Origin: Thereva unica
Lineage: Eukaryota > Arthropoda > Insecta > Diptera > Therevidae
Direction: 5' to 3'
Length of the DNA: 64,000 nt
NCBI GenBank assembly: GCA_949987705.1
Contig: OX465283.1
Span: 90,215,313 to 90,279,312, forward strand
In this document: in pieces, positions 20,409 through 32,300 of the stretch
Numbering within the stretch: position 1 is the first letter of the stretch
Layout of the letters: each line of letters opens with the position of its first letter
The notes under the pieces: model-generated
The model's input: the letters and a program-made list of their open reading frames with translations, nothing else
Database searches by the model: none
Told to the model about the DNA's origin: nothing
Position numbers and translations under genes: made by a program

Positions 20409-22329
20409 GAAGGATGAAGTTTTGCCCATAGAGATACTTGTGGAAGTGTTTAGTTGAGTCCACGATTGCCAATAGTTCCCGTCTTGTGACACAGTAATTC
20501 CGCTCCGATTTTGACAGCGCTCTACTGTAATAAGCTATGACCTTTTCCTGTCCGTCGAAGTTTTGTGATAGCACTGCACCAATCCCGACATTACTCGCGT
20601 CTGTGTCCAATATGAATCTTTCGCCAGGCTTCGGGTATGTGAGTATTGGTGCTTGGCAAAGTCCTCGTTTTAGTGTGTTGAAACTTTCCTCGCACTTTTC
20701 TGTCCAGATAAATGGTTTTCCTCTTTCTGTCAGTTTATGTAATTCCTTAGCCTTGTCGGCAAAATTCCTGACAAAACGCCTATAATAGGTGGCAAGTCCC
20801 AAAAAGCTTCGAAGTTCATGTTTATCCTTCGGTGTGGGCCAATTCTTAACCGCTGTTATTTTCTCAGGATCTGTTTGAACTCCATTGGATGAAACCACAT
20901 GTCCGAGGTAGTTGACCTGGTCTCTGAACAGTACGCACTTTTTAGGGCTGAGTTTCAGTTGGGCTGTTCTCAACTTTTGGAAAACCTCTCGCAGATTGCC
21001 CAGATGTTCCTCGAAACTTTTTGCAACGACGATGATATCGTCCAAATAAACCAGACAAGTCTTCCATGTCAGTCCTCGCAAGACGCATTCCATCAGTCGT
21101 TCGAATGTAGCTGGAGCATTACACAGTCCAAACGGCATGACTGTAAACTGCCACAGGCCGTTTCCTACAGAGAAGGCTATCTTTTCTCGGTCCTCCGGGT
21201 GAATTTCGACTTGCCAGTAGCCGCTCTTAAGATCCAAGGTAGAAAACCATTTAGCTCCAGAGAGAGTATCCAGTGTGTCATCGATACGAGGTAATGGGTA
21301 GCTGTCCTTTTTAGTGATGTCATTTAACCGCCGATAATCCACGCAAAATCTTGTACTGCCATCTTTCTTTCTGACTAGAACCACGGGAGACATCCAAGGG
21401 CTTTTCGACTCCTCTATAAGGCCCTGTCTTCTCATATCTTCAATCATACCGGCTGCCTCTTCCCGCTTGGCTAGTGGTAGTCTTCTCGGCGGTTGTTTAA
21501 TTGGCTGGGCATCTTTGGTGTCGATCCTGTGTTGAACGATGTCCGTTTTCCCAAAGTCATCATCTCTCATGGCGAAGATATCACTGAAATCCTCTACTAA
21601 TTTTCTTGCCTGGAGATACTGTTTTTGTTCAAGACAACTAGTTGAGAGCACTGCGTTTACTAATTTCGTGGCCTTTGGCTTTGGTTTTGGAACCGTTTCG
21701 ATGTAAGCGCACTCCACTAATGTAATCTGTTCTGCCGGTTCTCCTTTTCCCAAAACCGTATCCTTCTTCAATCGTACTTCTCGTTCGTTAATATTTAGCA
21801 CTCTCACGAATACCTCCTTCTTGTCGTCGATGCTCACCAGACATTTTCCAATTGCTATATTTTTGATTTGTTCCGTTTTTTCTGGTTCTATAAGGTAAAA
21901 TCGGTAGCTCCCGGGATCACCATCGACTATCGCTCGTACCAATTGCACGGTATCTTCACGAGCGACGACTTTAAGCTGCGAATAACAAGTGGATCCTGTG
22001 GCCATTGGAATCTCCTTGTTGCCATATCTCAGTATTTCCTCTCCGATGTCCAGTAGAATTTTATGTGTTTTCATAAAGTCCAGACCGAGAATACACTCGT
22101 CTGTTATATCAGCTACCAGGAACGAATGTGAAGATCTAATGTCAGCAAGAACCACATCCAACATAATTTCCCCGTGTAATCGTACTGGCTCTCCTGTTGC
22201 CGTTTTCAGTCTGTATTGGCGTGCGTCTTTCAGCCATTTATTGCCGACCATGTCAGCCCGGATAACAGATTTTGAAGCACCAGTGTCTACAGTTATTGTG
22301 CATTTTTCCGCTCCAATCTTTCCATCCAT
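20409..22329 (-). pseudogene. Gypsy-1a Pol, protease, RT and part of RNase H
   Basis: The minus-strand frame begins near the protease motif VDTGASKSVIRADM. RT shows FCVDYRRLNDITKKDSYPLP, MPFGLCNAPATF and VYLDDIIVV, and RNase H starts LDTDASNVGIGAVL. The frame ends at LRTDH, where the RTE insertion begins; the rest of Pol is at 7575-9120. The plus-strand copy at 24257-27435 is nearly identical. It would process Gag-Pol and copy the RNA; here it is split. Confidence 0.9.
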
Positions 22330-22356
22330 GACCAGGCTGTTGCCACTACGCTGCAG

Positions 22357-22545
22357 TTTTTTTTTTATGTGGCAGTGCTAAGCTCAGGAGTCACCCTTTG
22401 TACTACTAGTCCGTCATGTCATTTGTCACGTCATGGTGCAATGTCTAGCAGTAAGCTTAGTACGGGAGGGAGGGAGGGGGAATAGGGTAAGGATTATAAA
22501 GGTACAAGGGGTATTGAAGAAGGTGGTGATGAACCCTTGTTTGAT
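22357..22545 (-). mobile_element. 5'-truncated LINE tail between Gypsy-1a gag and pol
   Basis: The minus strand matches the last ~190 bp of the LINE at 43825-46851, including GTACTAAGCTTACTGCTAGA and CCTGAGCTTAGCACTGCC, and ends in a poly-A run (22366-22357). No target duplication was resolved. It separates gag from pol. Confidence 0.8.
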
Positions 22546-22610
22546 AGTGGTGATGATGACACCGGGGGCTTCGATTTCCCCGACTAACTCCCGCCCCATG
22601 GAGTTAGTCT

Positions 22611-24077
22611 TTATTCGTTTCCCTGCTGCTGTCTGCGGGGAGACACGGAGTCATTGTTTTCGGCCTCCCTCTGGTCACCTTTCTGCCGATGTCCGCATTT
22701 TTCACAGCAAGTTCCGCCACTCCTATTTTCGGGAGACTCTGCTCTCCTTCGCTTTCTGCAATTCCTTTGCAAATGACCCGGTTCACTACAGTTCCAGCAT
22801 CGGAGTCGACCGCGTACTTCCGTTGCATTCATTCTGTTGCAACTATCCTCTGTTGTGTGGATCTCTCTGAGGCGGACTGCACTTCTTGATGCTTGCCTCG
22901 TTGCCTCGTATGCCAGAGCATATGCCAAAACTTCTGCGGTATTCTTCTTTCCGGCCAATCTGGCTGCCTGTTGTAGATCTCGGTCAGCAAAAGAGTTAAG
23001 GAAAGCCTCTCTTGCTACTTCGTTGATGTAGTCTTGGCCGAAGCTAGGATAAGCCAGATGCACTAACCTCTCGATATCGGTGCATAGTTGTTGTAAAGTT
23101 TCTCCTGGCTTTTGAAGTCGATTGCGGAGTTGAAGTCGATAAACCTCTTGCATGTGTTAATCACCGTAACGCATTTCCAGCGCTTGAACTAAGAACCCGT
23201 AGCTGTTGCGATGTTCTGCTGGTATTGACTGCAATATTTCTGCTGCTGTGCCCCTTAGTGACAACGTTAAAGCCGTTGCTTTTTCCTCCTCAGTCCAGAA
23301 ATTGCCTGCTGCTGCTGCTTCGAATTGGAGCTTGTAAGTAGACCACGGGCTTTGTCCGTCGAAAGTTGGAGGCTGCAGTTTCCTAACTCCGATGACTTCA
23401 TGAGATGTCGTCGCTGGGTGGTGAATCTTTACTCTTTCCAGGTCGGCTCTGACCGATTCTAGTTCCATCTTCAACTTTTCATCATTTTCCCTCATGGAAT
23501 TTTCGAGCTTCTCCAGATCGTTCCTTACATTTGTCTTGATGGAAGATTCGAGACTTTCCAGATCATTCCTTACATTTTCTTTCATGTTATCCAGCTGGCT
23601 CCTCTGTTCTTCCATCGACTCTTTGAGCTCTGCTAACGAGCGTTCATGAGCTACTGCTAACAATTTCTGTTCGTCTTTTAGCGCCATCACTTCAGCCTTC
23701 ATCTCTGTTGTCGCTTCCTTCATCTCTGCTGAGGCACGTTCTTGCGCTGCGGATGACCGTTCTTTCGCTTCCCTCATCTCGGCTGTCGCCTCCTTCATCT
23801 CTGCTGATGCACGTTCTTGCGCAGCTGATGACCGTTCTTGCGCCTCTTTCATTACCATCAATGTTTTAAGAAGTTCTGCCATACTCACTGTCGCTTCTTC
23901 TGGCTCTGCTTCTACCTCGCCTTCAAACATGTAGGTTTCAGGATCCTTACCTTCGTTCACCATAGCTTCTCGAAGCAGGGCGGTTAGGGAACTTTTAGCC
24001 CCCACCGTTGACAACGAGCGTTTACTTAATTCTTTTTTCAACTCTACAGTGCGCAAATCCACTAGCTTTCGACCCAT
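22611..24077 (-). pseudogene. Gypsy-1a Gag with SAP domain and repeated coiled coil
   Basis: The N-terminus (residues ~8-40, VELKKELSKRSLSTVGAKSS) has the helix-turn-helix pattern of a SAP DNA-binding domain. A long charged coiled coil follows (about residues 65-225) with a ~25-residue unit ERSSAAQERASAEMKEAT repeated twice. Then comes a Gag core starting LQPPTFDGQSPWSTYKLQF and a CCHC knuckle CWNCSEPGHLQRNC. One in-frame TAA at 23157-23159 interrupts the frame after MRYGD; the frame reopens at 23153 without shift. Gag packages the RNA; the SAP domain suggests chromatin or DNA contact. Confidence 0.85.
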
Positions 24078-24170
24078 TTTATTAATAAGTCCTTATTTCT
24101 CACGCACAAAATTTAAATTCCAATCACAATTATTGTTCAAGTTCACTTATTTCAGTTATCTCTTAATTAA

Positions 24171-24187
24171 TCCCACTTCTGACACCA
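24171..24187 (-). promoter_or_regulatory. Gypsy-1a primer binding site (tRNA-Leu-like)
   Basis: The minus strand reads TGGTGTCAGAAGTGGGA, two bases after the LTR end. From memory this is the tRNA-Leu type primer site of the mdg3/micropia/blastopia group of fly gypsy elements. Confidence 0.65.
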
Positions 24188-24189
24188 AT

Positions 24190-24256
24190 TGTTACGTTTT
24201 TACGGCTTAACGGATTCGTAGGATTAATTAAGGAATACACTTTTTAATTATCCACA
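24190..24256 (-). repeat. Gypsy-1a 5' LTR remnant (67 bp)
   Basis: This is the last 67 bp of the LTR. It matches 3119-3185 and then stops abruptly at CCACA, where plus-strand Pol of the second copy begins. A short CCACA(G) homology lies at the junction. Confidence 0.8.
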
Positions 24257-27200
24257 GCCACAGGATCCACTTGTTATTCGCAGCTTAAAGTCGTCGCTCG
24301 TGAAGATACCGTGCTTCCTCCGTGTGCTGAGAAATCGGTACGAGCGATAGTCGATGGTGATCCCGGGAGCTACCGATTTTACCTTATATAACCAGAAAAA
24401 ACGGAACAAATCAAAAATATAGCAATTGGAAAATGTCTGGTGAGCATCGACGACAAGAAGGAGGTATTCGCGAGAGTGCTAAATACTAACGAACGAGAAG
24501 TACGATTGAAGAAGGATACGGTTTTGGGAAAAGGAGAACCGGCAGAACAGATTACATTAATGGAGTGCGCTAACATCGAAACGGTTCCAAAACCAAAGCC
24601 AAAGGCCACGAAATTAGTAAACGCAGTGCTCTCAACTAGTTGTCTTGAACAAAAACAGTATCTCCAGGCAAGGAAATTAGTAGAGGATTTCAGTGATATC
24701 TTCGCCATGAGAGATGATGACTTTGGGAAAACGGACATCGTTCAACACAGGATCGACACCAAAGATGCCCAGCCAATTAAACAACCGCCGAGAAGACTAC
24801 CACTAGCCAAGCGGGAAGAGGCAGCCGGTATGATTGAAGATATGAGAAGACAGGGCCTTATAGAGGAGTCGAAAAGCCCTTGGATGTCTCCCGTGGTTCT
24901 AGTCAGAAAGAAATATGGCAGTACAAGATTCTGCGTGGATTATCGGCGGTTAAACGACATCACTAAAAAGGACAGCTACCCATTACCTCGTATCGATGAC
25001 ACACTGGATACTCTCTCTGGAGCTAAATGGTTTTCTACCTTGGATCTTAAGAGCGGCTACTGGCAAGTCGAAATTCACCCGGAGGACCGAGAAAAGACAG
25101 CCTTCTCTGTAGGAAACGGCCTGTGGCAGTTTACAGTCATGCCGTTTGGACTGTGTAATGCTCCAGCTACATTCGAACGACTGATGGAATGCGTCTTGCG
25201 AGGACTGACATGGAAGACTTGTCTGGTTTATTTGGACGATATCATCGTCGTTGGGAAAAGTTTCGAGGAACATCTGGGCAATCTACGAGAGGTTTTCCAA
25301 AAGTTGAGAACAGCCCAACTGAAACTCAGCCCTAAAAAGTGCGTACTGTTCAGAGACCAAGTCAACTATCTCGGACATGTGGTTTCATCCAATGGAGTTC
25401 AAACAGATCCTGAGAAAATAACAGCAGTTAAGAATTGGCCCACACCGAAGGATAAACATGAACTTCGAAGCTTTTTGGGACTTGCCACCTATTATAGGCG
25501 TTTTGTCAGGAATTTTGCTGACATAGCTAAGGAATTACATAAACTGACAGAAAAAGGAAAACCATTTATCTGGACAGAAAAGTGCGAGGAAAGTTTCAAC
25601 ACACTAAAACGAGGACTTTGCCAAGCACCAATACTCACATACCCGAAGCCAGGCGAAAGATTCATATTGGACACAGACGCGAGTAATGTCGGGATTGGTG
25701 CAGTGCTATCACAAAACTTCGACGGACAGGAAAAGGTCATAGCTTATTACAGTAGAGCGCTGTCAAAATCGGAGCGGAATTACTGTGTCACAAGACGGGA
25801 ACTATTGGCAATCGTGGACTCAACTAAATACTTCCACAAGTATCTCTATGGGCAAAACTTCATCCTTCGAACGGATCATGCAGCATTAAAGTGGCTGATG
25901 CAATTCAAAAACCCTGAAGGACAAGTGGTAAGATGGATAGAGAGACTTCAGTCCTACGACTTCAATATAGACCACAGAAAGGGAAGAAACCATGGAAATG
26001 CAGATGCACTCTCCCGGCGACCATGCGTACCAGACTGCCAACATTGTGGACGTATCGAGGAAAAGTGTCAAAGGACGACAGTTGAGCCAACGACAGGAGG
26101 GGATGACCAGGGACTCCGAGACGCCCAACGCGACGACCCGGATATTTCTTCAATTCTGACATGGAAGGAATACGAGGAAAAGCCTGAATGGAAGGACATT
26201 GCTGAGAGGAGCGAGACCCTGAAGAGCTATTGGGCCCAATGGGATTCCTTGTACATTGAGCGAGGAGTATTAAAGCGCAAATGGGAAACCGCTGACGGTA
26301 CCTCTCATCGAATGCAGGCATTAGTCCCTCGCGTTAGAATAAGGGATATTCTCGAGGAGTGTCATAACGGCGCATCAGGAGGACATCTAGGAGTCAATAA
26401 AACTTTGGCAAAAATAAGAGATAGATTCTATTGGCTTCACATGCGAGACGATGTTGCAGACTGGTGCCGTAAATGCACAACCTGTGCCAGCAGTAAGGGC
26501 CCTCGGGTAAGAACAAAAGGAGAAATGCAGCAATACAACGTAGGAGCCCCATTTGAAAGAATCGCAATTGATGTGGCGGGACCTTTTCCGGTGTCAGACC
26601 GAGGAAATCGTTATATTTTGGTGATCATGGACTACTTCAGTAAGTGGCCCGAAGCATATGCCATTCCAAATCAGGAAGCAATCACTGTTGCAGAGGAATT
26701 AGTGAACAATTGGATCTGCAGATTTGGTGTTCCTCATGAGCTTCATTCTGACCAAGGCAGAAACTTTGAATCTCAAGTTTTTCAAGAAGTATGTAAGATA
26801 CTTGGAGTGAAGAAGACCAGGACGACGCCCCTTCATCCCCAGTCCGATGGAATGGTAGAGCGATTCAACAGGACAATGCTAGAACACCTAAGGAAAGTTG
26901 TGTGAAGTGAGCACCAGCGTGACTGGGACAGTTACATCCCTATATTTCTAATGGCATATCGGACAGCGCTTCATAATTCCACAGGACAAACCCCTTGTAG
27001 TGTGATTTTTGGAAGACAAATCCGGCTGCCAAGCGACTTGAAATTTGAGACACCTGTTGAAAGCAACGAGTCTACTGGCGGTTATACAGGTGAACTTCGT
27101 GATCGACTCGCAGATATCCATCAGCTTGCAAGGAAGAATCTTAAGATAGCCAGTGACAGGATGAAAACTAGGTACGACCTCCGAGCAAACTGTAGCGGAT

Positions 27201-27435
27201 ACCAGGAAGGTGACCTCGTTTGGCTGTTCAACCCTCGACGACGAAAAGGCAAGTCTCCGAAACTTCAGCGCCAGTGGGAGGGGCCCTATAAAATCCTAAC
27301 ACGGATCAACGATGTTGTCTACAGGATTCAACAAGGACCCAAAGCCAAGAAGAAGATTGTGCACATAGACAGGCTGTGCCCATATCATCAGCCGGATCCA
27401 GGATGGACAACTGTTCGGGACGAACAGTCCTAAGG
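24257..27435 (+). pseudogene. Gypsy-1b Pol, second copy in inverted orientation
   Basis: It starts inside the protease-RT linker (CYSQLKVVARED), so Gag and the protease active site are missing. RT (FCVDYRRLND, MPFGLCNAPATF, YLDD), RNase H (DTDASNVGIG), the integrase finger (HLGVNKTL, CRKCTTC) and the triad (AIDVAGPF, HSDQGRNF, SDGMVERFN) are all present. An in-frame TGA near 26903, made by a 3-base gain, interrupts it after LRKVV, and the frame continues to 27433. A purine tract and LTR start follow. It is very similar to Gypsy-1a. Confidence 0.9.
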
Positions 27436-27444
27436 AGGGGGCAA

Positions 27445-27599
27445 TGTGATGATTTATGCGCCATCTGTTTGTGAAAAAGCATAATCAACGATTGTCGGTA
27501 ACAACTCTGGTTGATGTCTGAACTAATGATTTATGTACTAAACTAAAATTGGAACGCGCAATAAGTGAAGACAACTTCAAGCTTCTGGACGAAAAGAAA
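27445..27599 (+). repeat. Gypsy-1b LTR U3 start
   Basis: TGTGATGATTTATGCGCC follows the purine tract GGAGGGGGCAA. After ~155 bp it joins directly to an LTR in the opposite orientation at 27600. Confidence 0.8.
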
Positions 27600-28110
27600 A
27601 TCACCACTTTTCACTGTTCTCTCTTCAGAACACTTTTTATCACCTTTCAAATCAAAACTGACTTTCTCAGCGCCTGAAAGCCGCTTTTATATCCAAGCTC
27701 CACCTCTATCTAACTTCTGGAACATTCGTCCCTTTTCTAGTGCCTAGTGGTATGTTCGTTTCTTTTCGTCCAGAAGCTTGAGGTTGTCTTCACTTATCGC
27801 TCGTTCCAATTTTAGTTTAGTACATTGATTATATACTAAGTAGATATGGACAAACGCGAGTCAAATTAACTTCAGGTTACGGCACCACGAGCTGGGGGCG
27901 CTAATATCGCAGGGTTTTATGCTCCGCTATATATGGTTAGTTTCCAAAATAAACTTTTTTGTTTATGAGAAAGCCCTTTGCGCATTTGAAAACAAAATCA
28001 GGAGCTGCGGCTTTGAGTTTATTGGCGGTGGATCTAAAAAAAGATTTCTATGCGCTTATTCCTATTGTTTTGTTCCGGAAGGGCAAAGAGGGTGATAAAA
28101 TGAAGATGAT

Positions 28111-28704
28111 GGCCCCTATTCCCATAGTCACGTCACCCATTGCAAAATGTGACAAACCAATTTTCCTATTCTCGTAGTCACCTGTTGTAGAAAAAGTGAC
28201 GGCATTTGTTTCGTACCTTTTACCACTCAGCGGCTGTCATGGTTGATGGACTTAACTGTTCATCATTAGCGAACAATTTTTTCAATTTATTTTCTTATTC
28301 CGCCCTGCTTTGGCTAACTTTTACCCCCTTCCCTATTTCCTTGTTGTTTACGATAAAGCCAAAAAGGAAATCAAATTGCCTCCTGTTCATTATTTTAATT
28401 CTAGGATGTAAGAATAATGTTAAATCATCATAAATATTAAAATAAAACATGTTTCTTACCCTTTGTCACTATCTATTTGAAAAAAAATCGTAGCGTCACC
28501 TACAATTTCCAAGTGATAAAAAATGACAATTTTCAGTGGCATTTGCTACAAAAAATGACTTCGAGAATATCACACCTAGTTTTGTGACATTTTATCTCAC
28601 AAATGTTTTCCTTGCCACTCGACTATGAGAATACCTCTTTAAAAGTGACGTGACAAAAAATGTGATGTGAGAAAAAAAGTGAGGTGACAATGGGAATAGG
28701 GGCC
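28111..28704. mobile_element. 594-bp MITE in copy B (GGCCCCTATTCCC ends)
   Basis: TIRs begin GGCCCCTATTCCCATAGTCA and, inverted, GGCCCCTATTCCCATTGTCA. GAT flanks both ends (28108-28110 and 28705-28707). Copy A has the empty site near 3760-3768. The 3-bp duplication is not superfamily-specific. Confidence 0.8.
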
Positions 28705-29649
28705 GATTTCGTAGCCGATGGGTGAAATTTCACAATGAGGGAATAAATGAATGGGCGAGACAACTTTAATGGGAAATTTGGCTACAAGCATGTTTTTATT
28801 ATCTTTAGAAAAATGAAGGGATTATTTCCTTTTTCTTAGCGAAAAGGTAACAAATTTTTAGATTTGTTCTCAGGTATTTTATTAGTTCGTAGAAATTTGA
28901 AATTTTTACGGATAATTTTATTACTGTTGAGATAAAAAAAAAATTTGTTTTTAATTTTATTTATCGTTTTTGTTTGTAACCCTTTGTACCGTTACCACGT
29001 TATGTCCTTCAAGTAAGGATGTACTGGTAAGTTTAGGTTAGTCTGGATGATGCGTGAGTAGATGTCAATGAACCGTACGTTTGATCTGTGAGGTGTTATA
29101 TGGGTTTAACAACACCAACTGTGTGTTCTATTTATTAACAAAGGGAAAAAAGGTGCGTGTAGGTGAAAGCGGTTAAACTTAGGTGCTACATTCTTACCGG
29201 CTTGAAGGGTATATAGAGGACCAAACGGGTGCTACCGCCAATGTACCTTCTTCGTTTGGCACCTTATTCAGCGTAACCAAGCTTGTTTTGGCTGCGTCCG
29301 CCCAGATATACGAGTTATATTCAAGGCGGAATGTATTAGTTGTAGATTGTAGCCTGGACAGCTGGCTGAAGGAGGGATTTTAATCTCTGGACTAATCTCA
29401 AGCATTCATTAGCTTGTTTGACGATTTGGAATGTGATTACTCCTTCACGTATCTATGTATCTCGGGCCTTAAAATTGTTATATTTTTTGACGAAACTGGC
29501 CGAAACCGTATTCTCTATTAGAATATCGGAATTTATTTTACATGAAAGTTTAATAATATTAGCAAGATTTTACTGTTTTGTTTTCAGATTGGATTTAACA
29601 ATATTGTAATAGAGAATAGGGCCCCTGAAGGTAAAATTATGTCTAAAGG

Positions 29650-29710
29650 GCCCAATGCACGAGCGCTCCATGCACGCCAAAACATCAATGGATGGAGCGC
29701 TCGTGTATTT
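29650..29710. repeat. Short hairpin insert in copy B
   Basis: ACGAGCGCTCCAT and ATGGAGCGCTCGT form 13-bp arms. Copy A lacks this segment (compare about 5090-5100). Confidence 0.6.
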
Positions 29711-29887
29711 CGTCCTTAAAGGTACGAATCCGCCAAGGCATTTGCTCGCAGGCTTTTGAATGACGTTATAATGACGTTAAAAGGATATATTTCAAATGTG
29801 CATAGCTTTGATATGCACTTTCTTTGTGACGTTATTTTGCCCGCGACAAATGTTCGTTTGCCTTTGGTGAACTCGTACCTGTTACCG

Positions 29888-30019
29888 GAGACAGACTAGC
29901 ATCCTTATTCCAGATTATGATGTCAAAAAGACGAAGATCCATATAAAAGATCTGAAAATGAAATGGGGTTTACGTCATTCTGACGTCATAATCCGGATTA
30001 CGTGTGATAGCCTGTCGAG
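29888..30019. mobile_element. ~130-bp MITE in copy B
   Basis: Inverted ends start GACAGACTAGCATCC and GACAGGCTATCACACG. Inner arms GATTATGATGTCA and TGACGTCATAATC also pair. Copy A lacks it (about 5258). The target duplication is unclear, possibly GAG. Confidence 0.55.
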
Positions 30020-30143
30020 GGTATTAAGATCTCAAGTGAAGAGTCAGCCATGAGATTCTTTTCCCCCCACTGAGATAAAGAGAAGGATGGTACAAGTTTT
30101 CGTAGAGATAAGAGCTCAGCTCAAGGTCTAGCCCGTGCTTGCC

Positions 30144-30255
30144 TTATATTGACGACGGCGTAGGAGTACGCAGGGTGTCATTGCCAAAACTATGAAGTGG
30201 GTTGGAGAGGATTGTGAGCAAATCATTAATGAATATTAGAAAGAGATCAGGTGAG
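30144..30255 (-). pseudogene. LINE reverse-transcriptase scrap in copy B
   Basis: The translation SPDLFLIFINDLLTILSNP matches RT of the LINE at 43825-46851. It is the counterpart of 5392-5525 in copy A. Confidence 0.7.
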
Positions 30256-31853
30256 ACTTTGATGTTTGAATGATATGGCCGGCAGGATGCCTGTGCGGAC
30301 AATGTCGACGGAATGTTTGTGCGCACATTTCCACCAGCTTTCCTTTGTTTCACGGATAAAAATCCATGGGAAAAGAGTTCGCGCGAACAAGGTTTGTGTT
30401 ATGGGGGCGGGCCATAAAGCTCACATGCCCAACTACCCAGTATGATGAATATTGAATATCACGAAGACCTTTCAACTACCGGTTAATACTAGAGACATAC
30501 TAGAGTTTTCTATTCTAGATTTCTCTTCGTCTGTGCTTTTTAGTACTAACACTATGCTCCCTCATTAAAGCTGGTCGTCCCAAGCAAGAGCCTGTGATCT
30601 CTCATCATTCTTATAGCTACACAATATGTCTACATTTTTCTTCTTGAAATTTGGCTCTCGTTGCAACCTGAACAACAAGAGTTCCAACTTGTTTGCAATA
30701 TTTTTGCCACCACAAAACAAGTGAGTCTTTGTATCGACGGACCCGCCACTAATTATAGGTTTTCATGTCAGGCTTCCAGTTAAATAACGATTCCAGACTG
30801 GTTTGCTTTTTATAATTTTAAGTATTTTTATTTCCAATACCATAATTTTCATTACATTTTAAAATTTGATACTAACAGAAGTAAGGTGGTTTTATTGAAG
30901 CTACCATTATTAAATGAACGGGTGGTGGAGTGGGATATTCATATACCTGTACATATACAAACATTCTTAGAGTTTTGGATAATTATTTACTTTATCACCG
31001 CACACGCGCAGGAGGTAGGGTTGGTAAGTGATTGACCATAACGCGTTTCTTTTGGAATTAGCCCTTGGTCACCGGTTGGTTATTCAGGGTTGAAATTTTG
31101 TAAAAGTAAATTTTACAAAAAATAGCAGTTTAATTCTCCCACCCAAACTTCTACCGCAATTTTGGAGTATTGCGCGAACCTTTAACCTTTGCGCCCAAAG
31201 CGGAGGGGGGGCTGCCTGATAAAGTAAACAATTACCCTTATTACATTTAAAAAAATCTTTCAAAATCGGAACTCTTCTTCCTTCATTGACGATTACCTAC
31301 TCTTGAGAGATATGAAGTAGGGCTTTAAACGAAAATTCTAATACATATTTTTTATTGTTTTTTATTATGGTACGCAAATAGGTATATTTTGAAATAGTTT
31401 ACTCAATTTACTCTACAAGCAATCATAAAATTAATTTGATATACTTGAAAATGCTCATGTAAACACTACTTGAATACTTAAAAATTTGCATGCATATTTT
31501 TTCCTTGGAACAAGAAGAAGATAAAAACTGTAGTGAATGTATACTTTTGATGCAATATTTTTAAATTATATATTATAATTTGAAGATAGTTTCTGTTATA
31601 ATATGAAAGGTCAAGTGTCAGTTCAAGAGAATTTCAAGACATTTTGAAGTCAAGTAAATGAGCCGAAAACGCAACTTGAGTTTCAAGTAAATTTCAAGTC
31701 AGGAACTCAAGTAAATCATGTAAACGTAATGATTTATAAGAATGTATTTAATACCCGTTTATACGCTAAATCGAAATTTTGACGTAACTTCGAGTTAAAT
31801 CGATTTAATTTTTCTGCTATAAACTAGGTAAATGTTTAGTACATAAATTATTA

Positions 31854-32262
31854 CGTGCGTTCCATTGGGCGATATTTGCTACTCCGGAGTACACCCGAGG
31901 ACCTCCAACTACCCCTGCTCTTGTTTTGGGGGATTTCACTCCTAGTAGAAACGCATAAAATTTCCGCCAGGTTTTCAAGCTTTAGCCACTTAAAAGATGG
32001 CTTTTTGTTTTTTCAGTAAAATAAACTGTCAGATTAATAATAAGGTGCATTTTTAAAGTAAACAAAACAAGTAACAGTTTAAAGTGAATAAAATAAATAA
32101 CAGTGGAATTTAAAAAATTATAAAGTGGATAAAATTGATAGATATAATACGGTAAGATAAAATAAATTGTTTTATTATACCCTTGTTTACTTCTTATGTT
32201 AAAAATCGCGTTCCATTGGCCATGTACTCGGGAGTAGAAAAAATCTCCCAATGGAACGCGGC
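31854..32262. mobile_element. MITE X (409 bp)
   Basis: Inverted ends carry GCGTTCCATTGGG and an inner CTACTCC. Flanks share up to TATTA (31849-31853 and 32263-32267); shorter versions (TTA, ATTA) cannot be excluded. Inner sequence CTCCAACTACCCC resembles the element at 35774, so the two families may be related. Confidence 0.7.
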
Positions 32263-32300
32263 TATTAGTTCAGACATCAACCAGAGTTGTTACCGACAAT

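Larger units (their letters stand above)
3119..24256 (-). mobile_element. Gypsy-1a LTR retrotransposon, minus strand, heavily nested
   Basis: Read on the minus strand, the order is a partial 5' LTR (24256-24190), a primer site (24187-24171), gag (24077-22611), pol (22329 to 20409, then 9120 to 7575), a purine tract and a 3' LTR (7563-7405 plus 3474-3119). The LTR runs TGTGATG to CGTAACA, about 515 bp when the inserted element is ignored. Known insertions are copy A in the LTR, the RTE element in RNase H, and a LINE tail between gag and pol. A second copy of the same family lies head to head at 24257-27599. No envelope-like frame was seen. Confidence 0.85.
27823..31833. mobile_element. Long-TIR non-coding DNA element, copy B (4.0 kb)
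   Basis: The left end CATTGATTATATACTAAG is identical to copy A, with GTTTAGTA on both sides (27815-27822 and 31834-31841) as an 8-bp target duplication in the LTR. It is collinear with copy A from the left end to about 31420, with many substitutions. The right end is diverged, though it keeps the terminal ...AAT. It contains further MITEs absent from copy A. No transposase is present. Confidence 0.7.

Noticed and set aside
3119..24256. Envelope gene of an errantivirus in Gypsy-1 or Gypsy-2
   Set aside because: Pol runs to the purine tract in Gypsy-1. Gypsy-2 has only non-coding A-rich sequence after pol. No signal peptide or membrane-anchored frame was found.
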